Shown: positions 1 through 11,507 of the stretch, in pieces
Layout of the letters: every line of letters begins with the position of its first letter
Position numbering within the stretch: position 1 is the stretch's first letter
Source of the DNA: Siphonodentalium dalli
Taxonomy: Eukaryota; Mollusca; Scaphopoda; Gadilida; Siphonodentaliidae
Direction: 5' to 3'
NCBI GenBank assembly: GCA_032622095.1
Contig: CP136065.1
Coordinates: 247,441,474 to 247,505,473 of the forward strand
DNA length: 64,000 nucleotides
Notes under the pieces: model-generated
Seen by the model: only the letters and a program-made list of their open reading frames with translations
Told to the model about the DNA's origin: nothing
The model's database searches: none
Made by a program: the position numbers and the translations under genes

Positions 1-153
1 CCAAAATATATATTAGAATTATAGATATACATTAGCATAAAATGTCAATCTTTGTCACTTTCATACAACTATTCTTCTTGCCCATAATTTCAGTGTCCTT
101 CATTAATTCAGGTCATCTTAAATTATTCTCTAACAATTAATTTCAATTTGTAG
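1..153. other. AT-rich unique sequence
   Basis: No gene or repeat is recognised here. Confidence 0.4.
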
Positions 154-414
154 TTGACCCTTCCATGACTGGAGCTTCCTGAAATTTTATGAACCCCTGT
201 GCCAATGCATTCTCTTATATATGTGAGTCTCCCATAGGGAGCCTTGCATATATAAGAGAATACATTGGCCTAACAATATTTACCATGACCTTGTAAGCCA
301 GTGCATTCTCTTATATAAGAGAGGCTCCGTATGGAATACTCACATATATAATAGAATGCACTGGCACTGGATATGTAATGCTGCACCAGAGCAGCTCCTG
401 TCATGAAAGATTAA
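154..414 (+). mobile_element. Family A MITE, copy 1
   Basis: The element begins TTGACCCTTCCATGACTGG and ends TCATGAAAGATTAA, a decayed TTAA/CCCTTT terminus pair. It carries two internal hairpins (around 203-270 and 300-366), each with arms reading GCATTCTCTTATATA and separated by a CCATAGGG-type tip. Confidence 0.85.
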
Positions 415-435
415 TGAAAACATTTTTAATAATGT

Positions 436-685
436 TTAACCCTTTGAGTGCCAGGGGCCGATATTATCGGCCCTAAACCTACACAATAAGTCTGTTAAAG
501 AATATAACAAAATATATTAAAATTGTAAAAAATTGTAAAAAAAAAAATTAAAACAAAATTGTTAAGCCAATGCATTCTCTTATATATGCGAGGCGACCTA
601 TGGTCGACTCGCATATATAAGAGAATGCATTGGCACAGGGTATATGGGTTAATACAAAAATCGGACCTGGCACTCAAAGGGTTAA
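436..685 (-). mobile_element. Family C MITE, copy 1
   Basis: TTAA flanks both ends. The termini are CCCTTTGAGTGCCAGG and its complement. The centre carries one hairpin (about 568-632) with the same module as families A and B, tipped GGCGACCTATGGTCG. Confidence 0.85.
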
Positions 686-1284
686 ATCTATTATTAGTGG
701 TTGTATTGTATTACTATTTTGTTCAGGTCATAGATTCGTAGGAAACATTTCGCTAGAAACTAGAGTTAATTCATGTTCCGTCTTTTATTAGTGTTAAAAC
801 TTAATGATGGTGTTATTGTTTAAGAGTTATATTGTATTGTTATACATATCTTATAAATGTTAAAACATAGTGATGGCCTTACTGTTTTTGGAGGTTGTTA
901 TTCATATCTTTTTATATAATATGAATGACTGCTCGCTGTTAGATATTTGCTCATGAGAAAATTCTCAAGCAGTGTTCTGAGAGGCATCTGATACTTGACT
1001 ACATTTTACTATTAATACATGTGTGATGCACTATATCACCAAACATGAGCCTTTTCATTTAGTTCTTCCTTTCATGTCCTTTTTTGGACATCGTTGACCG
1101 AGGACAATTAAGGATAGTGTATCTCTTCTGGGCCACAATATTTCTGTGATTATTATGTATATGGCTTTAATTCTGTGATTATTATGGATATGGCTTTAAT
1201 TCAGCCCCCTTTGCTTATGCCAAATCCACTTATTCCGACAATTTCTAACAAATAGTTGTTAACTATTCTGTATGTCTATTCAAT
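686..1284. other. AT-rich sequence with a 30-bp direct duplication
   Basis: No gene is seen. At about 1142-1201 a 30-bp unit (TTCTGTGATTATTATG...GGCTTTAA) occurs twice in a row. Confidence 0.4.
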
Positions 1285-2972
1285 GTGATCCTACATGAAA
1301 AGCTAGCAATGAATGTGATCCAACATGAAAAGCTAGCAATGAATGTGATCCAACATGAAAAGCTAGCAATGAATGTGATCCAACATGAAAAGCTAGCAAT
1401 GAATGTGATCCAACATGAAAAGCTAGCAATGAATGTGATCCAACATGAAAAGCTAGCAATGAATGTGATCCTACGTGAAAAGCTAACAATGAATGTGATC
1501 CAACATGAAAAGCTAGCAATGAATGTGATCCTACGTGAAAAGCTAACAATGAATGTGATCCAACATGAAAAGCTAGCAATGAATGTGATCCTACGTGAAA
1601 AGCTAGCAATGAATGTGATCCAACATGAAAAGCTAGCAATGAATGTGATCCAACATGAAAAGCTAGCAATGAATGTGATCCAACATGAAAAGCTAGCAAT
1701 GAATGTGATCCAACATGAAAAGCTAGCAATGAATGTGATCCAACATGAAAAGCTAGCAATGAATGTGATCCAACATGAAAAGCTAGCAATGAATGTGATC
1801 CAACATGAAAAGCTAACAATGAATGTGATCCAACATGAAAAGCTAGCAATGAATGTGATCCAACATGAAAAGCTAACAATGAATGTGATCCAACATGAAA
1901 AGCTTGCAATGAATGTGATCCAACATGAAAAGCTAGCAATGAATGTGATCCAACATGAAAAGCTAGCAATGAATGTGATCCAACATGAAAAGCTAGCAAT
2001 GAATGTGATCCAACATGAAAAGCTAGCAATGAATGTGATCCAACATGAAAAGCTAGCAATGAATGTGATCCAACATGAAAAGCTAGCAATGAATGTGATC
2101 CAACATGAAAAGCTAGCAATGAATGTGATCCAACATGAAAAGCTAGCAATGAATGTGATCCAACATGAAAAGCTAGCAATGAATGTGATCCAACATGAAA
2201 AGCTAGCAATGAATGTGATCCAACATGAAAAGCTAGCAATGAATGTGATCCTACATGAAAAGCTAGCAATGAATGTGATCCTACATGAAAAGCTAGCAAT
2301 GAATGTGATCCAACATGAAAAGCTAGCAATGAATGTGATCCAACATGAAAAGCTAGCAATGAATGTGATCCAACATGAAAAGCTAGCAATGAATGTGATC
2401 CAACGTGAAAAGCTAGCAATGAATGTGATCCAACATGAAAAGCTAGCAATGAATGTGATCCAACATGAAAAGCTAGCAATGAATGTGATCCAACATGAAA
2501 AGCTAGCAATGAATGTGATCCAACATGAAAAGCTAGCAATGAATGTGATCCAACATGAAAAGCTAGCAATGAATGTGATCCAACATGAAAAGCTAGCAAT
2601 GAATGTGATCCTACATGAAAAGCTAGCAATGAATGTGATCCAACATGAAAAGCTAGCAATGAATGTGATCCAACATGAAAAGCTAGCAATGAATGTGATC
2701 CAACATGAAAAGCTAGCAATGAATGTGATCCAACATGAAAAGCTAGCAATGAATGTGATCCAACATGAAAAGCTAGCAATGAATGTGATCCTACATGAAA
2801 AGCTAGCAATGAATGTGATCCAACATGAAAAGCTAGCAATGAATGTGATCCAACATGAAAAGCTAGCAATGAATGTGATCCAACATGAAAAGCTAGCAAT
2901 GAATGTGATCCAACATGAAAAGCTAGCAATGAATGTGATCCAACGTGAAAAGCTAGCAATGAATGTGAATAT
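1285..2972. repeat. 30-bp minisatellite, about 56 copies
   Basis: The unit is CAACATGAAAAGCTAGCAAT plus GAATGTGATC. Copies are almost identical; variants recur at four sites (CAA/CTA, CAT/CGT, GCA/ACA, CTA/CTT). Because 30 is a multiple of 3 and the unit lacks stops in three frames, it creates long apparent proteins on both strands. Most variants would change the peptide, so there is no sign of coding constraint. Confidence 0.97.
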
Positions 2973-3015
2973 GTTTACACCAATTATTGGATATATTATT
3001 TGTCTATAAAGGCAT

Positions 3016-3180
3016 AATAAATAGACAGAACACAACGCGCATCTTAATCGAGAATCTTTTATCGAATGAGTTGCGGATGGCGCAAGGATATATTTTGCGA
3101 GAGCGTAGCTATGCGCCGTCCGCTACGAGTTCGATAAAAGATTCAAGATTATGATGCAAGTTGTGTTCTGTATTTATTCT
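3016..3180. repeat. Fold-back element, 165 bp
   Basis: The left arm (3016-3085; ACAGAACACAACGCGCATC, then TCTTTTATCGAA, then TTGCGGATGGCGCA) pairs with the right arm (3110-3180; TATGCGCCGTCCGC, TTCGATAAAAGA, TTGTGTTCTGT). It is a likely MITE of a family seen once here, 44 bp after the 30-bp array. Confidence 0.7.
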
Positions 3181-3734
3181 ACACCATTGTGTCATATAAA
3201 TTAAATCCATTACTGTCACCTTATTGATACTATCACTACCTTTATTGTGATTTAACTCTGATGAATAACCAGTAATTTTCGGGGCATCACCCGAATAGGA
3301 TCTTAGCGACAACGTCAACAAGAATAGTTCCGGCTTGTATTCCACTAGAGGTATACACTAATATGTATTTAATGGCTGCGATTCCGTTGAATACATGTGC
3401 CTCACGTCGATGGGTGTGGAATAAAGTGGTTTATTCCTGATGTAGCCGAGCAAAATATCGGACTTGAAATGACAGTTTGCCTTGCCAATGAGGGTGCTAA
3501 TAAGATACATTTCTCCCTCCTGCTACTCTCCGAACGTTTCCGCGAGATACCTGGAGTTTCTGTTCTAAAAATAGGCCATAAAACTGTCCCAAAAGGTTGT
3601 ATGTATTATACCCGAAAAAATTGAAAAAAATCAATTGATAGACATCTTTCCAGACAGGTGTCTTTGTTTCAAATTTATTATTTTATAACCACGCCGTTAC
3701 CCCGGAAACATTATGCTGCTGAACTTTTATTTGA
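3181..3734. other. Unassigned sequence, slightly richer in GC
   Basis: Short open segments exist on both strands (3109-3345 minus, 3397-3624 plus) but I see no splice signals or recognisable domain. Confidence 0.35.
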
Positions 3735-4134
3735 TTAACCCTTTACCCAACAGAAGGGCCCTGTGCCAATGCATTCTCTTATATATGCGAGTCGACCATA
3801 GGTCGCCTCGCATATATAAGAGAATGCATTGGCTTAACACATTAAAAATTGTAAAATTGTTAAAGAATGTAAGAAAAAATGGTAAAAAGTGTTAAAAAAA
3901 GATTTTTTTTAGGCCAATGCATTCTCTTATATATGCGAGGCGACCTATGGTCGACTCGCATATATAAGAGAATGCATTGGCACAGGGCATAACTGTAACT
4001 ATCACAATGTGGTCAAGGAGCCGGTTCCAATGATATCCATATTTGTATGGTTCTATTGAGACAGACCGAAGATATTTTAGGCTGTTGAAGCTTTATTTGG
4101 CCGGTTTTGGCCGGTTTGTTGGGTAAAGGGTTAA
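3735..4134 (-). mobile_element. Family B MITE, copy 1 (400 bp)
   Basis: TTAA at 3735-3738 and 4131-4134 flanks CCCTTTACCCAACA and its complement. Two hairpins (about 3762-3833 and 3912-3984) are reverse complements of one another. A unique arm of about 130 bp with GCCGGTTTTGGCCGG lies on the right side only. Confidence 0.95.
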
Positions 4135-4454
4135 TAAAGAACCAGGACCGCCACAGAAACAAACATAGATTCAATATTTAGCAATTTTTACATTTTCATA
4201 TTGTTTTCCCATGAAGGAATTTTCTTGGGGAAAATCACCTACAGCATAATGTTCTTTATAAATTTTGCTAAAATACTCGCCAGAGCTTGATGATGTTATG
4301 GGATCATACCAGTCCTTGTGTATGTGATTAATTGCCTTTTAATTATGTATGCAAAAATATCTAGAATTTTGAAGGTATTGTTTGCTATTTATAATTATTA
4401 TGAAAGAAGAATTAGTCTAGTTTTTGTCACATGATATCATTCTCAATACTATTA
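4135..4454. repeat. Unique flank including the first copy of a roughly 110-bp direct repeat
   Basis: About 4345-4454 (TGTATGCAAAAATA...TCTCAATACTATTA) recurs at 4793-4904. The two copies are about 85% alike by eye. Confidence 0.6.
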
Positions 4455-4779
4455 TTAACCCTTCCATGACCGCAGCTTCCTGAAATTTTGTGAAAACCCT
4501 GTCCCAGAGGGAGCCTTGCATATATAAGAGAATACATTGGCCTAACAATATTTACCTTTACCTTGTAAGCCAGGACATTCTTTATATATGCGAGGCTCCC
4601 TATGAAAACCCTTTGCCAATGAATTCTATTATATATGCGAGTCTCCCATTGACCTTGTAAGCCAGGGCGTTCTCTAATATATGTGAGGCTCCCTATGGGA
4701 GACTCGCATATATAAGAGAATACACTGGCACATGATCTTTAATGCTGCACCAGCGCAGCTCCCGTCATGAAAGGGTTAA
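4455..4779 (+). mobile_element. Family A MITE, copy 2, internally rearranged
   Basis: TTAA bounds both sides, with CCCTTCCATGAC and GTCATGAAAGGG termini. The inside holds extra partial hairpin arms, so its length exceeds the usual roughly 260 bp. Confidence 0.9.
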
Positions 4780-4998
4780 AGCATTGTATTTATGTATGCG
4801 AAAATAGGTAGAATTTTGATGTGGTTATGTTTCGCTATTATAATCATTATGAACTAAGAATTAGACTAGTTTTGTTTAACATAAAATAGTTCTCAATGCT
4901 GTTATTAAAGATAAATACCTTTCTACTCTGGCGACTGTGCAACTGAAAATAGATTGATGGAGGGGGTCTTTTTATTATTTCAAGAATTTGGTAATTCT
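4780..4998. repeat. Second copy of the roughly 110-bp repeat with an unoccupied TTAA
   Basis: About 4793-4908 matches the left flank of family A copy 2 and ends with an empty TTAA at 4905-4908, the position where copy 2 sits in the first repeat. Confidence 0.55.
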
Positions 4999-5280
4999 AA
5001 CTTTTTCATGGCGGGGGCTGTGCTTGTGCAGCATTAAAGATCCTGTGCCAGTGCATTCTCTTATATATGCGAGTCTCCCATAGGGAGCCTCGCATATATA
5101 AGAGACTGCACTGGCTTACAAGGTCATGGTAATATTGTGAGGACAATGCATTATCTTATATATGCGAGGCTCCCTATGGGAGACAAAATATGTCATTTTG
5201 CCTTGCCATGGAGGGTGCATTGGCACAGGGTTTTCGCAAAATTTCAGCAAGCTCCAGACCTCCAGTCATGAAAGGTTTAA
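4999..5280 (-). mobile_element. Family A MITE, copy 3
   Basis: It reads TTTCATGGCGGGGGCTG on the left and CCAGTCATGAAAGGTTTAA on the right. The second hairpin is broken by a short foreign segment (about 5183-5215, TTTTGCCTTGCCATGG), which resembles 3474-3493. Confidence 0.8.
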
Positions 5281-5647
5281 GGATGTATTAATAATTTTAC
5301 ATAATACAATGCTACAATTACCGAAGCAATCTGGAACCTCTCTCCTAAATATGTTAACCATTAAATCATAAACATATACATGCTTACTGTCTAATCATGA
5401 ATAAATGAGACAACATGTTTTTTTTTGTTGAAAATTTCTTTAAATTTACAAATAAAATTCTTAATGAGGTTCGCTCCAAACTTTGAGGGACCTAAAAATG
5501 ATATTATGCACATGCATTATAGACAATTTATTACATTCCTATGTGATTTGCCTTGATTTCTCGAGTGATTATGAATGATAATATATCACTAGTAAATTAT
5601 TTCACTTTAACCTGCGCGTTATCTATTCATACGTGCTATAGAAATGT
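5281..5647. other. AT-rich sequence, nothing recognised
   Basis: There are no open frames of note and no repeat family is seen. Confidence 0.4.
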
Positions 5648-5715
5648 ATTCAACTGGTGACATGAAATAATTCATGAGAGGCCTCTCATGAATTATTTCA
5701 CGTCACCAGTTCAAT
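5648..5715. repeat. 68-bp palindrome
   Basis: Arms meet at GAGAGGCCTCTC (centre 5681/5682). Only two of 34 base pairs are mismatched. It is an isolated near-perfect inverted repeat with no spacer. Confidence 0.95.
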
Positions 5716-6293
5716 GAAGTGATTATTCTCTACATACTTGCCTCAAATCAAGGGGACTATTACCTCGGGGTTTAGCCCCATGTTAGAAGCTAATGTAGAA
5801 ACAGACGGCTCATTTGTTTATGCAGCTTTTCTTTATCATTTACATTTATATCTACATCTAGATAAGCGAACCATTAATTGTTGTGGTAAATAGTTATTTC
5901 ACTTATAGATGTGATTCATGACTATTTTACCCATGGTTCAATTCTTGAATATTATTTTAGCCATAATTCAAATAAGGTGGTCCTGAGGTGGCTAATTTTT
6001 CATCCTCACAGAAATCACAATTCCTCATAGATGGAATTTAAAAGAATTAATTCAACTGAACTGCATGCGTTGTAAACTTGTCATTGTTTTAGGCGCAAAA
6101 TGTAGTGTTCAGATTTAAAGGGAGATAACTCATACTTCAGAATAGGTTACATACTGTTAAGATTTAAAGGGACATAACTCATACCTCAGAATTCGGGTGA
6201 CATGTTTTGGAACAGAAAAATATTTCCAAAAATAAATCAATCAATTAGGTGAAACCCTAATGAAAATCACATAAACAGAAAAAGCTAACATTC
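5716..6293. other. Unique sequence with a roughly 50-bp direct duplication
   Basis: At about 6110-6195 the segment GATTTAAAGGGAGATAACTC...ATAC..CAGAA is repeated once. Nothing else is recognised. Confidence 0.4.
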
Positions 6294-6680
6294 AGGCCTC
6301 AAAATATAATGACGGACATTTGGTGAATTTAGTGACGCCACCCCGCACATCGGGCTTGCATCACCAAATTCATCATCTGAGCACCTCATTCTGCATGGCC
6401 TTATCTGCTATGGGAGACTTTGATTTAAATTCCCAGATGGTGATGTGCACCCATTGGGCACCTCGATTATGCATTGTGTCATCTGCCAATTTGGGGATAT
6501 AGAGAAACTAAACTAAAAAATAATGTTTCTAAAGAAGTTTCTAATGATACTAAAAAACTTGTTATATTGATAATAAGTAGAATAAGGTCCCCAGATGGTG
6601 AATTTGGTGATGTTAGCCTGCTGTGTAGGATAGCATCACTAAATTCACCCTCTGGGGACCTCATTCTGCAAATGTTGGGC
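6294..6680 (-). mobile_element. Family E MITE, copy 1 (ends decayed)
   Basis: Two hairpin arms with GGTGAATTTAGTGACGC and CACTAAATTCACCCTCTGGG flank the family E spacer (CTATGGGAGAC, CCTCGATTATGCA, GGGGATATAGAGAAAC). The terminal CAAGCCT motifs are lost. Confidence 0.8.
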
Positions 6681-6725
6681 ACCAATAAACTTGTACTCTC
6701 ACTTGTTCAACTAAATTCACTTCGT

Positions 6726-7012
6726 CCAAAAATGCTTCAAGGAGTTTCCATGCCTGAGTTATGTCAGGGTGTTGAAAGTTTAGATGGACCTACACAGAAA
6801 ACTTCTTAATTAATAAGCTAGTACTCCACATGAAGCAATCTATACAATATGAAGACCACATCAGGCATATTATATAACCATAAATTATGTCAAAAATATG
6901 ACTTTAATCATAGTTTTAGAAGGGAAATTTTGGGAACAAGCGTTCTCAGCAAATTACAAGTTGAGTGGAAATGAATAACTGCTGTAAAAAGTATATGATC
7001 TGAACTAGTAAA
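6726..7012 (+). repeat. Family H repeat, copy 1
   Basis: About 285 bp (landmarks ACACAGAAAAC, AAGACCACA, GAAATTTTGGGAA, TATGATCTGAACTAGT) recurs at 16110-16399 with about 80% identity by eye. The family is not identified. Confidence 0.75.
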
Positions 7013-7018
7013 AAGGTG

Positions 7019-7090
7019 GATATATAAAAGAATGCATAAGGCACAGGGTTTTCGCTAAATTTCAAGAAGCTCCAGTCAAGGAAGGGTTAA
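7019..7090 (-). mobile_element. Family A MITE, copy 4 (right-end fragment)
   Basis: Only one hairpin arm, CACAGGGTTTTCGC and the terminus GAAGGGTTAA remain. Confidence 0.75.
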
Positions 7091-7785
7091 GTTTCTGAAA
7101 AATTAGCCATGATGATCAATGTTTAAATTAGCCATCTCTACTCTACCTCTGTTAATTTGCTCATAATGCAATACCTTACTTTATTTTACATATCATTCCA
7201 TTTATAACGTTATAATATGTTAGCCGTAATTTTATTTCTTGCTATAATTTTACTTATAATTCAATTCATTCTGTTATATTATAAATCAACAGTATAGTTA
7301 GGATATTAACTAACTTTTGACACAAGTTTATATTATTTATATTAGATTTATTATATAAGTATACACCATTGAAATTTAATAAGATCATAGAACAAATATG
7401 TTGTCTTGTCTGTTTTATTTTTGTCCCCTGTTACCAAACAATTCTTGTGTTCCAAATGAGTGTTCGTTTGTATTTGGGTCACAGGTTTAATAGATCAATA
7501 GTTTGGTCCTCAAATTTCCAAATTGACCTTGCAACCAAATATACGGCCCTTCAATTGCGAACTTTGGAATTTTAGGTTGCCATTGAGGAGGGTGGTGTGT
7601 ATGACCTTACGATTCAATTCACTTCAAAACTGGCGCATTGATTTGATCTTATTCGAAACATTCGACTGAGATTTGGGTTGTATCAAACCTTTGACATGGT
7701 CCTGTAAAATCATCAGAACAAACATCACCAAGTGATCGTAAATCACTACATGCAGATGTTCAATGTGCACACATTATAAAACGGT
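7091..7785. other. AT-rich unique sequence
   Basis: No gene, splice-flanked exon or repeat family is recognised. Confidence 0.4.
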
Positions 7786-8432
7786 TGGTTAGGCCAAAAA
7801 AAAAAGGTTTTGGTTCTCAGGCCCCGCCGCATTGAATAAAAAGGGCCGTGTTAGGCCTTTTTATTGCAATGCCTGATGTTATGACAAAAAAAAAAAAAAA
7901 AAAAAAAATTTATTTCATAAACATGTCCATAGAAGATTGGTATGTATTGAGCTCTAACATGTAATGTCTTAAAAAGTGACTTGCAGGCTTACAACATGAA
8001 GTAGATGACTACAATTAAGAAAATGATTAGCTGATCCTCATGCTCTTCTTACAATTAGTCATTGTGATCTAACTTACACTAATCGTAACTCCATACAATT
8101 GAAAGGCACAGGATTGAATTCAGGATCACATATTAGAACGGGGAGGTATCAGCTTTTAGAAAACAATAACAATATTGAATGTCGGGGGGCATTGTATAAT
8201 GTTGGGTAATCCCAGTCATAGACTGATAGTACAATATCATTTTTATGTAAGATTAAATGAGTTTATATGCATAACAGTTCCCTCTACATTTCTGGATATT
8301 ACTAGACAGAGGAAGGTATCTTTACCCATGCTTACTATGTGCAGAAAAAAATAAAAATAAAACCCTCCCTCATTGATTTGAAAAAAAAATTGCCCGAGAA
8401 CCAAAACACTTTTTTTTTGGCCTTATATATAT
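7786..8432. repeat. Inverted pair of a GGCC-A(n)-TTTTGGTTCTC motif
   Basis: The left motif (7790-7833, GTTTTGGTTCTCAGGCC after an A-run) is matched in reverse at 8387-8430 (GCCCGAGAACCAAAAC before a T-run). Beside the left motif is a small hairpin (ATAAAAAGGGCC...GGCCTTTTTAT, 7837-7869) and a 24-A run near 7886. It may be a decayed transposon with these as its ends. Confidence 0.45.
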
Positions 8433-8965
8433 TTACACCCCCATCCCAAAAGATGGGGGGGTATACAGGATTACATGCATCCATGAGTGATCGGATCTCA
8501 ATGAAATGCAGGTTTGTATGCACGTTTGTATGCAGGTTTGGCGTCAGAAGGGCTTTCAAAAGTGGGTTCATTGACGTTCACATTTTTCGTTAAAGAGTTA
8601 TCCCTCCTTGTTCATCTTAAATGTTGGATTTCCATCCGTCCGCTCTTATATCTCAACCATGGGTTATTGGATCTCAATGAAATTGGTATACAGATATGGC
8701 ATCAGGAGGGCTTTCAAAAGAGGGTTCATTGACGTTCACATTTTCTGTTCAAGAGTTAACCCTCTTTGTTTATCTGAAAATGTCGGATATCTGTCCATCC
8801 GCTCATATCTCTCAACCATGGATTATGGGTAAATGAAATTTGGTGCGCAAATTTGGCATTAAGAGGACTTTAAAAAGAGGGTTCATTGACGTTGTTCACA
8901 TTTTCCGTTCAAGAGTTATCCCTCTTTTTTTATCTGAAAATGTTGGATATCCATCCATAGTTTGT
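8433..8965. repeat. Diffuse mollusc-type repeat in about three tandem units of 165 bp
   Basis: Units share GGGTTCATTGACGTTCACA, CAAGAGTTATCCCTC, CCGTCCGCTC and TCAACCATGG. Similar 'tccgtcc' repeats occur at 39120-39560 and 54660-54860. Confidence 0.75.
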
Positions 8966-9193
8966 TAGAGTTGTCAAGTAATTTGTTCGTTCATCACATT
9001 TTTTTCACTGTTTGGTTTCTGACCTGCCCATATTTAAATTTTGACCATGGGGGGTATCCCAACACCGATGGTGCAACTTGTTTTAATTTGAGTTATTGCC
9101 GTCTTTCCGTAGTATTCGCTCACATGTTCCGTGTTGGAAATATCCATGTCAATAATGTTAATTTTACTATATGCCCACTCTGTTTCCTAACTA
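8966..9193. other. Unassigned sequence between repeats
   Basis: It may be a diverged continuation of the preceding repeat (GACCATGGGGGGTATCCC). No gene is seen. Confidence 0.35.
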
Positions 9194-9406
9194 CAGTAAT
9201 GCTCTAATTAATCGACCTCTTAACCAAAGCAGAATTATGGGTAACTTTTCAGGATTTAGTCGGAAATATGGCTTGTTGCCATTCATCGGAAAGCTCTCGG
9301 GGAGAGCTTTCCGATGAATGGCAACAAGCCATATTTCCGACTAAATCCTGAAAAGTTACCCATAATTCTGCTTTGGTTAAGAGGTCGATTAATTAGAGCA
9401 TTACTG
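9194..9406. mobile_element. Family D palindromic MITE, copy 1 (213 bp, complete)
   Basis: It runs CAGTAATGCTCTAATTAATC to the matching end, with TA on each side. The two arms are nearly exact complements around GCTCTCGGGGAGAGC. CAGT ends and a TA target are Tc1/mariner features. Confidence 0.95.
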
Positions 9407-9750
9407 TATGTTCTAATTGTCCACTATTGCGACAGTGCGGTCAGTAATTGATTTTGAGGTTCAGTTCGATTCGAAACTAAGATGCCGATTCGGTTTCAAG
9501 ATTTGATTTGATGTTAATTATAAGATTCGAAGGGCCCTAGTGGTGTGTTCATATGATGAGAAGACCCCCCCCCCCACACAGTTCCTGTTGCTTGCTATAT
9601 CCCCCTACCTATATTGTTCCATAACAAAAGAAACTTGTTTATGTTTATAAGCCTGTCGCCCAATCAGGCAGTACTTTTACATGATATTGAAGTCCATCTG
9701 TACTCTGAATCATATGGTCTTTTGCGGTGTTGATAACATCTGCATGTTTT
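9407..9750. other. Unique sequence with a C-run
   Basis: A short C-tract occurs at about 9566-9575. Nothing else is recognised. Confidence 0.4.
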
Positions 9751-9960
9751 CATCAATTATGGTATCAAGTATCTCCATAACATTGACTATGGTACCCAGG
9801 ATCTCCATAACATTGACTATGGTACCCAGGATCTCCATAACATTGACTATGGTACCCAGGATCTCCATAACATTGATTATGGTACCCAGGATCTCCATAA
9901 CATTGATTATGGTACCCAGGATCTCCATAACATTGATTGGGGTGCCCAGAATCTCCAAAA
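9751..9960. repeat. Second 30-bp minisatellite, about 7 copies
   Basis: The unit is CATTGACTATGGTACCCAGG plus ATCTCCATAA; the outer copies are diverged. It also reads through on both strands because 30 is divisible by 3. Confidence 0.95.
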
Positions 9961-10055
9961 CTCGGCTAGACATTCGAAAAGCATGTCACCCAGAACATTT
10001 GTGAAAGAAGGGATCAAAAATATGGATTTCGGTAAGTGACCATACACTGTTATTA

Positions 10056-11002
10056 AAGTATAAATTGGAGTAGTCTATTATTCATTTGGAGGGATGCTAA
10101 GGATATATGAGCAGACGACAGCCAGATAAATTGTTAATACAAGTGCCGAAGAATTCTTATTCATTGGCAGGAAATATTGAGATAATAAGTTCAACAAACA
10201 TCCTGTGGTCATTTATTGAACTTATTATCTGAACATTTCCGATGATAATTACTCGTCAATGGGTATTAAAATAGAAAGGATTAAACCATTTTTAATCGTG
10301 TCAGCACACCTTAATCCCAAGTCTGAGTTTAGTGTGCCTGTCATTTGCAGAATGAGGTCCCTAGAGGGTGAATTTAGTGACGCTCTCCCACATAGCGGGC
10401 TAGCATCACTAAATTCACCCTCTGGGACCTCATTCTGCTTAGGCGTCATCTTCTCTGCAAAGTTTCTTTATTATAAAATTTCTATAGAAATTTCTTCACA
10501 TAGATTCTATTTCTTTTTTAATTTAGTTTCTCTATATCCCCAAATTGGCAGATGATACATTGCATAATCAAGGTTCCCAATGGGTGTACATCACAACATT
10601 CACCATTTGGGAATTTCAATCTGAGTCTATGTCTCCCATAGATGAAGCCATGCAGAATGAGGTCCCCAGAGGGTGAATTTAGCTATGTGGGATAGCGTCA
10701 CTAAATTCACCATTTTGGGACCTCATTCTGCAAATGACAGGCACACTAAACTCAGACTTGCTTAATCCTTTGAATTACCTTGATATCCCATGAAAAAGGA
10801 TATGTTCAGATAATAAATTCAACATGTCGTTTGTTGAAATTATTATCTGAACATTTCCCTCCAATAAATAGAACTTCTTCTACACTTTTATTTTCTGTCG
10901 TCTGCTAATTTTTCCTGAACACCCCTCAAGATGAATAATAGACCATTCCAATTTATACTTTTATGAAGAATGGGAGAATCCATTTAGTATAGAATGGGTT
11001 AT
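10056..11002. mobile_element. Family F MITE, copy 1, full fold-back split by a family E element
   Basis: The left arm (TATAAATTGGAGTAGTCTAT...) and right arm (...ATAGACCATTCCAATTTATA) are inverted. Each arm also holds its own hairpin around AATAAGTTCAACAAA. The right end reaches CTATAC-type sequence with GGGTTA. Family E copy 2 sits in the middle. Confidence 0.85.
10318..10760 (+). mobile_element. Family E MITE, copy 2 (443 bp), with exact 8-bp target duplication
   Basis: CAAGTCTGAGTTTAGTGTGC begins the element and its complement ends it. CTTAATCC is present immediately before and after it. It has two hairpins with GGGTGAATTTAGTGACGC-type arms around a spacer of about 250 bp. Confidence 0.95.
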
Positions 11003-11184
11003 TGTCCCTTCTCTTTTCATATATTTACACTCCTATTTCACGCTGCCGAACTTGAATGGAGGATGTTGGTTGGTTGAAATAGTGTCATGTGATGCCACGC
11101 GCAGGCCCCAACTTGTTATCATATTGTATGGACACAACTTGAAAAGCAATACCAGTGCACTGGTGCGTTATTAAAGACCATGTA
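11003..11184. other. Unassigned flank, weakly similar to 38455-38560
   Basis: It shares TATTTACACTCC and GGATGTTGGTTGGTTGAAAT-like sequence with the region near 38460. The repeat family is unclear. Confidence 0.35.
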
Positions 11185-11354
11185 CAGTAATGCTCTAATT
11201 AATCGACCTCTTAACCAAAGCAGAATTATGGGTAACTTTTCAGGATTTAGTCGGAAATATGGCTTGTTGCAACAAGCCATAATTCCGACTAAATCCTGAA
11301 AAGTTACCCATAATTCTGCTTTGGTTAAGAAGTCGATTAATTAGAGCATTACTG
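11185..11354. mobile_element. Family D MITE, copy 2 (centre deleted)
   Basis: Both CAGTAATG ends are present, but the left arm runs directly into the right arm at GGCTTGTTG/CAACAAGCC. TA flanks the left end; the right flank is TT. Confidence 0.9.
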
Positions 11355-11355
11355 T

Positions 11356-11475
11356 TCCTGTGCATTCTCTTATATATATGAGTCTCCAATTGGGAGCCTC
11401 ACCTATATATAAGACAATGCACTGGCACAGGGTTTTCTCAAAATTTCAGGAAGCTCCACTGAATGAAAGGGTTAA
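11356..11475 (-). mobile_element. Family A MITE, copy 5 (partial)
   Basis: One hairpin (tip CCAATTGGG) and the terminus TGAAAGGGTTAA remain. It abuts family D copy 2. Confidence 0.8.
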
Positions 11476-11507
11476 TCTGCTAGTTATGTATAAATATAAG
11501 AAATGTA

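Noticed and set aside
559-741. Repeated short peptides of the 'MLSQCILLYMRGDL' type at many places
   Set aside because: They are translations of the shared MITE hairpin, found wherever families A to C occur.
1263-3035. Open frames of 559-590 codons on both strands over the 30-bp array
   Set aside because: They exist only because the unit is a multiple of 3 without stops; most variants would alter residues and there are no splice or start signals.
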